From the NCBI GenBank assembly GCA_905233275.1, contig CAJODR010000009.1, positions 86,011 to 150,010 of the forward strand: a stretch of DNA of 64,000 bases. Reading direction: 5' to 3'. The notes under the pieces were generated by a model. That model was not told where the DNA came from. It searched no databases and worked only from the letters and a program-made list of their open reading frames with translations. Numbering within the stretch: the stretch's first letter is position 1; every line of letters starts with the position of its first letter. Shown piece after piece: positions 24,819-33,454 of this stretch. This DNA comes from an uncultured Bacteroidales bacterium. Lineage in GTDB: Bacteria > Bacteroidota > Bacteroidia > Bacteroidales > UBA932. The position numbers were made by a program, and so were the translations under genes.

Positions 24819-25637
24819 ATGAAGAAGGGCTCAACCATCCTAATCGTCGTTCTCGGTCTCGCCGTCATCGTCGAAGGATTCCTCCTCTTCCGCAAATACA
24901 CAGAAAAGCCCGACAAGGCGCTCACATCATTCCGTGTGAGCGCCGCCAGGGCTCCGCTCGCAGACGAGATGGACTCCGTCAGTTATGCGATCGGCGTCAA
25001 CATGGGATATCTTCTCCAGGAGCAGTTCAACGGCAAGGAGTACGATTTCGACATCCCGTTCGTGGTAGCCGGTATGGCTGACTACGTGGGCAAGTTCAAA
25101 TCCGCCTCCGCCGCCGGAGAATTCGATCCGGGTGATCCCGATTTCCGCGCCCTGTTCAGGATCAATCTCAACGAGGAGAGTCCCGTCAGCGTGTTCTTCC
25201 AGCGCAAACAGTCAGAGGCCCGTGCAGCGGCACGTTCCGAAATGGCCCGCATCGCTGCGGAGAATGAAACCGCCGGCCGCGAATTCCTCGCAGAGAACGC
25301 CAAGAAAGAGGGCGTACAGGTCTCCGAGAGCGGTCTCCAGTACATTATCCTCAATAAGGGCAATGCCAAGCGCGCAGGCGAAAACGCCAAGGTCAATGTA
25401 CGTTACAAAGGCACGTTTATCGACGGCAGCGTATTTGACGACAGCGGAGAAGAAAGCGTCGAATTCAATCGTTCGGAGGTCATTGCCGGCTTCAGCGAGG
25501 GCTTGTCTCTCGTGGGAGAGGGCGGTCACATCATGCTCTTCGTCCCCCCGGCACTCGGCTACGGCGAGGGCAACGCTATGATTCCTCCCCAGTCCACTCT
25601 CATTTTTGACGTTACACTCGTCTCAATCGGAAAATAA
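24819..25637 (+). CDS. FKBP-type peptidyl-prolyl cis-trans isomerase, membrane-anchored
   Basis: The 272-residue protein has an N-terminal anchor (STILIVVLGLAVIVEGFLLF), an FKBP_N segment starting MDSVSYAIGVNMGYLLQEQ, a helical linker and a C-terminal FKBP domain (NVRYKGTFIDGSVFDDS ... LVGEGGHIMLFVPPALGYGEG ... PPQSTLIFDVTLVSI). It resembles Mip/FklB folding helpers acting on exported proteins. It lies 6 bp after a close paralogue sharing the KEGVQVSESGLQYIIL block, so the pair arose by tandem duplication. The paralogue is frameshifted, leaving this one as the sure functional copy. Confidence 0.93.
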   Translation: MKKGSTILIVVLGLAVIVEGFLLFRKYTEKPDKALTSFRVSAARAPLADEMDSVSYAIGVNMGYLLQEQFNGKEYDFDIPFVVAGMADYVGKFKSASAAGEFDPGDPDFRALFRINLNEESPVSVFFQRKQSEARAAARSEMARIAAENETAGREFLAENAKKEGVQVSESGLQYIILNKGNAKRAGENAKVNVRYKGTFIDGSVFDDSGEESVEFNRSEVIAGFSEGLSLVGEGGHIMLFVPPALGYGEGNAMIPPQSTLIFDVTLVSIGK

Positions 25638-25647
25638 AACGGGAGCC

Positions 25648-26133
25648 ATGGCGAAATTGCTGCAGCTGGTCTGTCCCCGTTGCTCGGAAGCGGCCGAATA
25701 TCCGGAACTGCTTCGAAAGACGGACGCTCTCCTCTTCTGCCCGCACTGCGCCGGCGAATTCCCTTACGATCAATTTGCTCCGGCAGGAAGTACCAGGGTG
25801 CTTTCCGCCGGGCATATTTCTTATTCATCTTCAATTCCTTCCGAGGACAACGGCCGCACATTCCCCCTGAAACATGGAGACAATACGGTGGGCCGAATGC
25901 CAGCAGACGGCGCGGCCAAGGCAACCATCTCCGTAAGGACGACGGATTTCGGCCTCTCCCGCTGCCACCTCACCATCAGGGTGAGTCCGGAAGGTACATT
26001 CTGCTTCCTCTCGGGAGCAAAAAACGCCACCTACTGCGGTGACAAACTCCTCAGTGACGGCGAATCCGTCCCCCTCCATGACGGCGACCGCATCACCTGC
26101 TCCGCCTCCGTCTTTGTATTCCACGCCTCCTAA
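25648..26133 (+). CDS. Zinc-ribbon FHA-domain protein
   Basis: The 161-residue protein starts MAKLLQLVCPRC. CPRC and CPHC at about residues 9-12 and 32-35 make a zinc ribbon. The rest is an FHA domain: TVGRMPADGAAKATISV, SRCHLTIRV, NATYCGDKLLSDGESVPLHDGDRI. FHA domains bind phosphothreonine, so it may read out Ser/Thr kinase activity; no kinase gene is seen nearby. ATG at 25648 is preferred to upstream codons overlapping the FKBP end. It ends exactly where the truncated ATPase frame begins. Confidence 0.82.
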   Translation: MAKLLQLVCPRCSEAAEYPELLRKTDALLFCPHCAGEFPYDQFAPAGSTRVLSAGHISYSSSIPSEDNGRTFPLKHGDNTVGRMPADGAAKATISVRTTDFGLSRCHLTIRVSPEGTFCFLSGAKNATYCGDKLLSDGESVPLHDGDRITCSASVFVFHAS

Positions 26134-27315
26134 CCAATTCTGTCCCAGGCGGCGCTGATGAACCAGGACCTCATTGGCGGAGACCTTATTCGTATGGCAG
26201 ACCGCGTAATGGAAGTCATGGACGCCAAGTATCTCATTCGTCCTATCCATTACGAGGGTATGCAACGTATAGAGCCTCTGGAAATTCCGGATGAAGGTCT
26301 CAGAGAGATTCTGTACAACGCTATCTGCCACAAAGACTACAACGGCCCGGATAGTCTGCTTCGTGTTTTTGATGACCGAATCACATTGTGGAACCAAGGC
26401 TCGCTTCCTGCAGAAATAACGCCCGAATCAATCTATCGTCCCCACGATTCCCATCCTAGGAACAGGCTTATCGCCAATGCCTTCTATATGGCTGGTTTCG
26501 TTGAGGCCTGGGGGAGAGGTTATGAACTAATTACAGAGGCCTTCAAGAAGGAAGGTCTTGAATTGCCGACAATGGTTGAAGCGGAAGGTGGTGTACGTGT
26601 CATTATCAAACGCGAAATCTTCTTTGGCATCCAGCAGGGGGAGCGAATCGACCCTAAGACTGGTAGACTCATCAAGGCCGAGTTCGCCAGAAGGATGGGA
26701 ATCCGGAAACAGAACGTGAAGGCGCTTTTCAAATCCAAGAATCTTGAGACTATTCGCAAGGCTGCAGGCGTGATGGGCGTACCGTTTGAAATGCTTATAG
26801 GCTACATTGAGGAACCGGATTTAAGTGAGATTCCAATTACTCCGCATGAAGATAATGAGGTTGAAATAACCGCTGATGATATCCCGACCGGAGATACTCC
26901 GGAAGACAAAAGAGCTCGTCATAAACTCATTCTGTCTTTCTATCACCATTGGAAACACAAGAATCCAGAAGCCAAGCGGTATAATTTCAGTTTGAAAGAT
27001 GATATCAATATCAGGAATGTCTCTGTGGTGGAAACTGCCGGCCATGCATCATTGACCTATTTGTCAACGTTGGCCGTTCTTCAGTTGGATGCAATTTTAT
27101 CCAATGCCATCTTCGTAGAAAAGGTTCCTGCCAATCATAATAAGAACAACCAGAGTAAGTTTGAAAGCATGCTGAGAATGGAGTATCAGTGTGTAGGTAT
27201 AGGTCTTGTCAAACTTCTGGTCGGTGTCAAACGAAGCGACAAGACCAAGTTGCAGTATTGCATTACAGTGATAGAGGCCGATGAAAAAGGGAGGTCCCGA
27301 AGAACCTCCCATTAG
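26134..27315 (+). pseudogene. 5'-truncated AlbA/AAA_4-type transcriptional regulator with HTH and C-terminal extension
   Basis: The frame opens directly after the FHA stop codon (26131-26133, same phase) and has a possible ATG at 26158 (385 residues). A GHKL-like C-terminal domain is present (LREILYNAICHKDY; RNRLIANAFYMAGFVEAWGRG), but the AlbA_2/Schlafen-like N-terminal domain normally preceding it is missing. An XRE-like HTH follows (FARRMGIRKQNVKALFKSKN ... AAGVMGVPFEMLIGYI). The last 130 residues (NIRNVSVVETAGHASLTYLS, LAVLQLDAILSNAIFVE, GLVKLLVGVKR) are a domain I remember from Bacteroides mobile-element proteins but cannot name. GC is visibly lower than in core genes. Possibly still translated from 26158, but it looks like a deletion remnant. 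Confidence 0.65.
27284..27310 (-). terminator. Intrinsic terminator of the small RNA
   Basis: 7-bp perfect stem with 8-nt loop; on the reverse strand it is followed by five T residues (27288-27284). Confidence 0.75.
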
Positions 27316-27420
27316 GCTTTGCCCCAAGATACCGCAGCGGAATTACTTCAAAAAGCGAGGGACAGCTGGCGGGGACTTTTGCACTAACCCTTTACCCATC
27401 CTGCATGCGAATTATCATCT
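27284..27420 (-). ncRNA. Probable small RNA gene, about 140 nt
   Basis: The reverse strand has a consensus promoter (27426-27458) and, about 130 nt later, a perfect intrinsic terminator: GGGAGGT/ACCTCCC at 27289-27310 followed by TTTTT. No ORF or tRNA fits. The 3' part reads GGGGCAAAGCCTAATGGGAG before the terminator. Length and isolation recall the Bacteroidales-1 (6S-like) RNA class, but I cannot verify family membership. The terminator overlaps the 3' end of the truncated ATPase gene on the other strand. Confidence 0.6.
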
Positions 27421-27425
27421 CACAG

Positions 27426-27458
27426 CAAAGGTAACATAAAAAAATTAATCCTCCAAAA
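27426..27458 (-). promoter_or_regulatory. Promoter of the small RNA
   Basis: Reverse strand: TTTTG at 27458-27454, 20-bp spacer, TACCTTTG at 27433-27426. The -33 box coincides with the first bases of the left direct repeat. Confidence 0.7.
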
Positions 27459-27533
27459 GATTTGCGAAGGTCGCGGGGATTGGTTATTTTTGTATGATAG
27501 ATAATAAACTGTATCAAAATGCCTGATTTCAAA
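27454..27533. repeat. Left copy of the 80-bp direct repeat (island boundary)
   Basis: About 88 percent identical (9 mismatches, 1 indel by eye) to 33490-33570. It duplicates the fumarase promoter (TTTG at 27461-27464, TATTTTTG at 27485-27492), the leader and the first five codons of fumarase (MPDFK), after which the sequence diverges. Confidence 0.85.
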
Positions 27534-27557
27534 GACTATAATCACCTTTTGATACAG
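27509..27557. repeat. 11-bp perfect inverted repeat at the left island junction
   Basis: CTGTATCAAAA (27509-27519) and TTTTGATACAG (27547-27557) flank a 27-nt spacer containing the point where the two direct repeats diverge. This is the geometry expected for recombinase arms around a crossover core. Only the first arm is present at the right junction (33545-33555). Confidence 0.6.
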
Positions 27558-27563
27558 CTCTGA
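27519..27563 (+). pseudogene. Orphan fumarase start (14 codons)
   Basis: ATG-initiated frame MPDFKDYNHLLIQL. The first five residues equal the fumarase N-terminus; the rest is island sequence. It still lies behind a promoter, so a short transcript or peptide may be made. It is best read as the target-gene start left behind by insertion. Confidence 0.6.
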
Positions 27564-27688
27564 TATCTATCCCTAATTAGATGCTGGCCGTTACCTCTTT
27601 CAAGGTGGCGGCCTCGTTCACTCCATGCATCTCGCAATGCCTTTCCTCTAACGACATCCAACGATTATGATAATTGGAAGAAAAGTCC

Positions 27689-27696
27689 TATCTTTA
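27689..27696 (+). promoter_or_regulatory. Possible -7 box of the helicase fusion gene
   Basis: TATCTTTA, one mismatch from TAnnTTTG, 23 bp before the ATG. Confidence 0.3.
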
Positions 27697-27719
27697 CGGT
27701 ATAATCTATACTTCAGTCT

Positions 27720-30700
27720 ATGTCTTTATGGGACAGATTTAGGAGACAAGCAGTGAGCGCTCCTGATGAAACCGTAAAATACGCAATTGTTGACGCAGAG
27801 GTTGGAATCACGGATCATAAGGTCCATGATATCGGTGCATTGCGTTTTGACGGGGCCTATTTTCACAAGGCATCCAAACAAGAACTTAAAGTATTTTTAA
27901 AAGGGGCCGACTACATTTGCGGCCACAACATAGTCCACCACGACGCCAAGTACCTTTTTGAGGAAGGGAATCCAAGAGGTATTCTTGTCGATACCCTGTA
28001 TCTGTCTCCCTTGCTGTTCCCGGAAAGACCATATCACCGACTGGTTAAAGATGATAAGCTCATTACAGAGCAGATGAACAACCCAATTAACGACTGTGAA
28101 AAAGCCCGCGACCTTTTATGGGATGAAATAACTAGATGGAATTATCTGTCCCCTCAATTGCAACAGCTGTATTCATCCCTGCTTAGTAAGCAAATAGAGT
28201 TTGATGGTTTCCTGAAGATGGTCAAAGCACCTTCACCCGACTTAAGGAAACTCCCCGGACAGATTCGTGTTCTCTACGAAGGCATAATTTGCTCACATGC
28301 CGATATCGAATCCATCATCGCCAGGTGGCCGGTTGCGCTGGCCTATGCCCTGGCTGTAATTGCGACTGATGACGAAAGATCCAATACTCCGGCCTGGGTT
28401 ATTCGAAACTATCCCGAAATTGCTTCTATCCTAAGATTGCTTCGCCACACGCGATGTCCTGAAGGTTGCCCCTATTGCAACGCAGAGTTGGATGTTCACT
28501 TAAAGCTTAAGCATTTCTTTGGTTACGACTCCTTCCGTCTTTTCGAAGGGGAGAATCTCCAGGAGAGGGCCGCACAGGCAGCTGTCGATGGCAGATCCCT
28601 GCTTGCTATTTTCCCCACAGGTGGAGGAAAATCCCTTACCTTCCAATTGCCCGCACTTATGCAGGGACATGCCGTCAAAGGGCTGACGGTTGTCATATCG
28701 CCTCTCCAGTCACTGATGAAGGATCAGGTTGACAATCTATCGGCAAAAGGTATTACAGACGCTGTCACAATTAACGGCCTTCTGGACCCCATATCCCGAT
28801 CTCTGGCCATTGAACAGGTGGTCGGCGGAGAAGCATCGCTCCTGTACATTGCTCCTGAAATGCTTCGTTCCCGCACCATAGAAAGGATATTGCTCTCCCG
28901 CAATGTCGTTCGTTTCGTCATAGATGAAGCACATTGCTTTTCATCCTGGGGACAGGATTTTAGGGTAGATTATTTGTACATCGGCAAGTTTATCAGCGAT
29001 TATCAGAAAAGAAAAGGACCCGGAGTACAAATACCTGTTTCCTGTTTTACGGCCACGGCCAAGCAAAAAGTCATTCAGGATATAAGTGACTACTTTGAAA
29101 GGACCCTGGGTATTCATCTTGAACTCTTTGCCTCCACAGCTACAAGGACCAACCTTCAGTACAGCGTCATCCACTCCGAATCAAACGAAGATAAATACCT
29201 AAAACTCCGTCAGTTAATCTCGGAATCAGACTGTCCTGCCATTGTCTATGTCGCTCGGACCAAACGTACCCACGAACTTGCGGAAAAGTTAAGCCGGGAC
29301 GGCTTCCCCGCCTTGCCTTTCAACGGGAAGATGGATGCGGATGAAAAGATGGCCAATCAAGACTCATTCATGAATGATGAGGTGCGTATCATCGTTGCGA
29401 CATCTGCCTTTGGAATGGGTGTAGACAAAAAGGATGTGGGGCTGGTCATTCATTATGACATTTCAGACTCGCTGGAGAATTATGTTCAGGAAGCCGGAAG
29501 GGCCGGACGAGACCCATCACTGAGCGCTCGCTGCTATGTCCTTTATAGCGACAGCGATCTTGACAAGCATTTTATCTTGCTTAATCAGACCAAAGTCAGT
29601 ATCAGCGAGATACAGCAAGTTTGGAAAGCCGTGAAAGAACTCACCCGTCACCGCTCTCGTGCAGAATGTTCCGCTTTGGAGATAGCCCGCCGGGCGGGAT
29701 GGGATGACTCCGTATCAGAGATTGAAACCCGTGTAAGAACGGCCCTTTCCGCTCTTGAAGAAGGCGGCTATATCGAACGTGGTAACAATATCCCACATGT
29801 CTATGCGACAGGGATTACCGTTGCGAACATGGACGAAGCCCGCGAAATCATTGAAAGTTCCGCGCTGTTTGAGCAGAAAGAGGTGGAACCGGCAATCCGG
29901 ATTATCAAATCGCTCATATCCCAGAAGTACATTTCAAAAGCACAGGACGAGGAAGCGGAATCACGTGTGGATTATCTGGCCGATATCCTGGGCCTTACCA
30001 AGTGGGAGGTCGTCTCGTCAGTTGAAAGAATGCGTCAGGAAGGCATTCTTGCCGACAGCAAGGACCTCTCAGCCTTCCTTCAGGACACCGGAACGTCCCA
30101 GAGAAAGACAGACAGCATCTTTGCACGTTTTGCAAAGCTGGAAAGGTATATCCTGGAGCACATCCCAGCCGAAGCACTCAGCATTACCTACAAGCAGTTG
30201 AATGACGATGCCATGCGTGAAGGTATTGTGTCGGCGACAGAAAAAGATATCCGCACGCTTCTGTACTTCCTGACCGTAAAAGGCTACACTCGCAGGGATG
30301 ATTATAATCTGAACCACGTGAAGATTGTCCGACAGGCTGATTTGGACACCGTTCTCGCCCGCTACGAAAAGCGAATCAGGATTTGCCACTTTGCGATTGA
30401 CTGGCTCTACGCCCAGGCGGATGAAGCATCAAAGGCCGTACACTTCTCAGAACTTGAGTTGTTAAAGGCCTTCAATGCCCATGAAGCATCACTTCTGGAA
30501 GGAGGTATAGTTGCGACAATTGCCGATGTGGAAGAAGCGATTCTGTACCTGTCCCGAATAGGAGCATTAAAGTTGGAAGGCGGTTTCCTGGTCCTGTATA
30601 ATGCTATGGATATCCGACGAATAAAGGACAACAAGTTCCGATACAAAGTTGAAGACTATGCAAAGCTGAATGAGTTCTATCGGCAGAAAATCCAGCAAAT

Positions 30701-32549
30701 CCACATAGTGGGAGAATATGCCAACCTTATGGTCAAGGATTACGCGTCCGCCCTGCAATATGTCCAAGATTATTTCCAGATGGATTATAAGGGGTTTATC
30801 TCCAAGTATTTCAAGGGAGAGCGTGCACGCGAAATACAGAGGAATATCACTCCTGACAAGTACAGGCAGATCTTCGGAACGCTCTCTGGGCGTCAGATGG
30901 AAATCATTTCCGACAAGGATTCTCACTGCATAGTTGTTGCAGCCGGACCTGGAAGCGGCAAAACGCGGGTTCTGGTACACAAACTTGCATCACTCCTGCT
31001 TCTGGAAGACGTCAAGCACGAACAACTTCTGATGTTGACCTTTTCCCGTGCTGCTGCAACAGAGTTCAAGCAGCGTCTGATGGATCTCATCGGCAATGCC
31101 GCCCATTTTGTTGAAATAAAAACTTTCCACTCTTATTGTTTCGACCTGCTTGGAAGAATTGGTAATCTGGAGGATGCCGATGATGTTGTCCGTCGGGCCA
31201 CAGAGATGATAAGCATTGGAGAAGTTGAGCCTAACAGAATCAGCAAAACCGTACTGGTAATAGACGAAGCACAGGATATGAGTGCCGATGAATATGCTCT
31301 GGTTCAGGCGCTTATTCAGCAGAACGAGGAGATGCGTGTGATTGCCGTGGGTGATGACGACCAAAACATTTTCGAATTCCGAGGGTCGGATTCCAAGTAC
31401 TTATATGAGCTTACCATGCTGGAAGGCGGCCGTTTTGTGGAGATGACTGAGAATTACCGAAGTTCAAAAGCAGTCGTTGAATACGCAAATCACTTCGCGC
31501 GAAAAATAAGGGGAAGGCTCAAGCGCAGTCCTATTGTTTCAATGAGCGAAGAGGCAGGACTAGTGACCGTTACGCGTTTTGCGACAGAATTCCTATATGA
31601 GCCAATATTGAATGATATCTTAGCTGGGCATTCTGAGGGAAAAGCCGGTCTTCTGACCCAGACAAATGAAGAAGCGGTTATTATACTGGCGATGCTCAGG
31701 AGACATGGAATCGACGCCAAATTAATCCAATCTGCGGACGGATTCAACTTCAGTGCACTGGCGGAAGTGAGATATTTCCTGCGGCAGTTGGATCTGACGG
31801 TCAGTACGCCTGTTATTCCGGATGAAAGCTGGTTCGCCGCTAAAGAAAGGACTGTCGCCAAGTATAAGGGAAGCACCAGCCTGGGATATCTGGAACGCTG
31901 CCTCCAGCTATTTGAGAAAACGGTTCGAACAAAATACCACACCGATTTCAAGGAATTTGTGTACGAATCATCAATAGAAGATTTCTGCGACACAGAAGGA
32001 GCTGGCATTACTGTTTCTACTATTCACAAGTCCAAAGGGAGGGAGTACGATAATGTGTATATGATGGTTTGCGACAGTTTCAAATTGAATAATGATCAGC
32101 TTCGCCACTATTACGTTGGACTCACACGTGCAAAGAAGAATCTGTATATCTATACAGGCAGTTCCTGCTTTGACGGCGGCCCCTCTTCTGTTAAGTATCG
32201 TTTTGACTCCAGCGAGTATACCATGCCTGGGGAAATCGTCCTCCAACTCACCCACAAGGATGTTGTCTTGAGTTATTTCACCTCCAGGAAAAAGGCAGTA
32301 CTAGCACTCAAAGGAGGCGACGAATTGGATTATTCCGATGGTTATCTGTATCTGCACGGGATGCAAAAGGCCGTTGCGAAGTTGTCTGCGAAGATGCTGG
32401 AACGTATGACCATGTGGGAGAGTAAGGGATATATGGTTCATTCTGCATCCGTACGCTTTATTGTTGCCTGGAAGGCCAAGGACGCACCGAGGGAAGAGAC
32501 AGAAACTGCTGTATTACTGCCGGAATTGACGCTCAAGAAGACTCAATAA
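27720..32549 (+). CDS. Exonuclease-RecQ-UvrD triple fusion helicase
   Basis: One 1609-residue protein. Residues about 20-140 look like a DEDD 3'-5' exonuclease: D25/E27 in IVDAEVG, D75 in CGHNIVHHDAKYLF, D125 in NNPINDCEKARDLL; the usual motif-III His is Asn. A CPEGCPYC knuckle at 246-253 precedes a RecQ helicase: Walker A FPTGGGKS (298-305), DEAH 402-405, TATAK, and motif VI QEAGRAGRD (590-598), followed by winged-helix-like regions. Residues about 1060-1500 form a UvrD/SF1A helicase: AAGPGSGKT (1074-1082), VIDEAQD (1180-1186), GDDDQNIFEFRGS, TENYRSSK, TVSTIHKSKGREYDNVY, YVGLTRAKKNLYIY. Such a fusion can unwind and degrade DNA in one chain and is a plausible antiviral or repair enzyme. The function is inferred, the domains are clear. 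Confidence 0.9.
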   Translation: MSLWDRFRRQAVSAPDETVKYAIVDAEVGITDHKVHDIGALRFDGAYFHKASKQELKVFLKGADYICGHNIVHHDAKYLFEEGNPRGILVDTLYLSPLLFPERPYHRLVKDDKLITEQMNNPINDCEKARDLLWDEITRWNYLSPQLQQLYSSLLSKQIEFDGFLKMVKAPSPDLRKLPGQIRVLYEGIICSHADIESIIARWPVALAYALAVIATDDERSNTPAWVIRNYPEIASILRLLRHTRCPEGCPYCNAELDVHLKLKHFFGYDSFRLFEGENLQERAAQAAVDGRSLLAIFPTGGGKSLTFQLPALMQGHAVKGLTVVISPLQSLMKDQVDNLSAKGITDAVTINGLLDPISRSLAIEQVVGGEASLLYIAPEMLRSRTIERILLSRNVVRFVIDEAHCFSSWGQDFRVDYLYIGKFISDYQKRKGPGVQIPVSCFTATAKQKVIQDISDYFERTLGIHLELFASTATRTNLQYSVIHSESNEDKYLKLRQLISESDCPAIVYVARTKRTHELAEKLSRDGFPALPFNGKMDADEKMANQDSFMNDEVRIIVATSAFGMGVDKKDVGLVIHYDISDSLENYVQEAGRAGRDPSLSARCYVLYSDSDLDKHFILLNQTKVSISEIQQVWKAVKELTRHRSRAECSALEIARRAGWDDSVSEIETRVRTALSALEEGGYIERGNNIPHVYATGITVANMDEAREIIESSALFEQKEVEPAIRIIKSLISQKYISKAQDEEAESRVDYLADILGLTKWEVVSSVERMRQEGILADSKDLSAFLQDTGTSQRKTDSIFARFAKLERYILEHIPAEALSITYKQLNDDAMREGIVSATEKDIRTLLYFLTVKGYTRRDDYNLNHVKIVRQADLDTVLARYEKRIRICHFAIDWLYAQADEASKAVHFSELELLKAFNAHEASLLEGGIVATIADVEEAILYLSRIGALKLEGGFLVLYNAMDIRRIKDNKFRYKVEDYAKLNEFYRQKIQQIHIVGEYANLMVKDYASALQYVQDYFQMDYKGFISKYFKGERAREIQRNITPDKYRQIFGTLSGRQMEIISDKDSHCIVVAAGPGSGKTRVLVHKLASLLLLEDVKHEQLLMLTFSRAAATEFKQRLMDLIGNAAHFVEIKTFHSYCFDLLGRIGNLEDADDVVRRATEMISIGEVEPNRISKTVLVIDEAQDMSADEYALVQALIQQNEEMRVIAVGDDDQNIFEFRGSDSKYLYELTMLEGGRFVEMTENYRSSKAVVEYANHFARKIRGRLKRSPIVSMSEEAGLVTVTRFATEFLYEPILNDILAGHSEGKAGLLTQTNEEAVIILAMLRRHGIDAKLIQSADGFNFSALAEVRYFLRQLDLTVSTPVIPDESWFAAKERTVAKYKGSTSLGYLERCLQLFEKTVRTKYHTDFKEFVYESSIEDFCDTEGAGITVSTIHKSKGREYDNVYMMVCDSFKLNNDQLRHYYVGLTRAKKNLYIYTGSSCFDGGPSSVKYRFDSSEYTMPGEIVLQLTHKDVVLSYFTSRKKAVLALKGGDELDYSDGYLYLHGMQKAVAKLSAKMLERMTMWESKGYMVHSASVRFIVAWKAKDAPREETETAVLLPELTLKKTQ

Positions 32550-32618
32550 ACCATCAAATCATAAGGGAAGCCAACGGCTGCAAAAGGTTCGTGGGCTTCC
32601 AGATGAGACCTCACGCTA

Positions 32619-33305
32619 TCAAAAGATAAACTTCCACCAGCCGTACCAGCTGCGCTTTATTGACATGACAACTTTATCGAAGCGCTCCACAGTCTTTATC
32701 CATAACGGCATGGTTGGGTTTATCCAACTGCAAACCTCTAGAATGGACTGATGCAACTCTTCCAGCCGTGACAGGCTCCAGCTGATGGATTCGTTGTGGA
32801 ATACCCGGTTCCGGAGGTCTCGAACCTCATTGAGAGGAGCCGATACATATTTGCGCTGCCGCTTTGACTTGGGCATATGCGGGAATGCTTTACGCAAATC
32901 TTTCCATAGAAAACGTTCATACTTAGCATTGAATAGAAGCACCCAGAATCCCATAGTCAGTTCACCGTTAATCTTGTCTGCTGTCACAACCTCCCCTCGT
33001 TTGACAATATGTTGCTTCGCCACATCTATTTGGCTGTCTAAAGCCTTCAAGGCGGGAACAGTAGCAAAGAAATTGTGCCAGTCTTTACGTCCTGTCATCC
33101 TCTCCAGTTCCCGGATAAGCGAATTCCTTAGAGCCACCTCGTAAATGGAAAGAGACGGAAGCAGGGCCTCTGCTAACTGAATGTTTTGACGGTAATGCCG
33201 TAGCGCCTTCTTTTTATCACCGGAATAACGGTCATAATATGGCTTCATTCTAGCCGATGAGAACGAATTATCGAAAAAAGTTTTGTCGAAAACGTTTTTT
33301 TTCAT
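32619..33305 (-). CDS. Abi-like (Abi_2/AbiD-F type) HEPN protein
   Basis: The 228-residue protein has the Abi_2-like pattern MKPYYDRYSGDKKKALRHYRQNI, SLSIYEVALRNSLIRELE, LTMGFWVLLFNAKYERFLWKDLRKAFP and a HEPN motif R165-x4-H170 in RDLRNRVFHNESISW. HEPN proteins of this group are candidate RNases, and AbiD/AbiF types abort phage infection in lactococci. The start MKKNVFDK at 33305 gives the usual N-terminus; a Met at 33386 is possible, and anything longer would precede the promoter-like box at 33430. It converges on the helicase fusion across 69 bp. Confidence 0.85.
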   Translation of the reverse strand: MKKNVFDKTFFDNSFSSARMKPYYDRYSGDKKKALRHYRQNIQLAEALLPSLSIYEVALRNSLIRELERMTGRKDWHNFFATVPALKALDSQIDVAKQHIVKRGEVVTADKINGELTMGFWVLLFNAKYERFLWKDLRKAFPHMPKSKRQRKYVSAPLNEVRDLRNRVFHNESISWSLSRLEELHQSILEVCSWINPTMPLWIKTVERFDKVVMSIKRSWYGWWKFIF

Positions 33306-33429
33306 ATTTTTGTAGTGCAGTCCCGGTAGTTCCTCTCCCAGACTTATGTGCTGGTGATGAATCCGGGTTTTTTCTTTTATACCCATTCTATCATACAAGA
33401 CGTCCAAGATGCAGACGACGCTACGAGCG

Positions 33430-33437
33430 CAAAGATA
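33430..33437 (-). promoter_or_regulatory. Candidate -7 box of the Abi gene
   Basis: Reverse strand TATCTTTG, about 125 bp before the chosen ATG and 43 bp before an alternative Met at 33386. Confidence 0.45.
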
Positions 33438-33454
33438 CGGAAAAGTTGCGTTAT

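Noticed and set aside
32550..32618. Terminator between the helicase and Abi genes
   Set aside because: A GGAAGCC/GGCTTCC stem exists but has a 20-nt loop and no T-run, too weak to call.
26158..33305. Toxin-antitoxin pair or retron
   Set aside because: No small paired genes, reverse transcriptase or msr/msd-like sequence were found; the genes are a truncated ATPase, a helicase fusion and an Abi protein.
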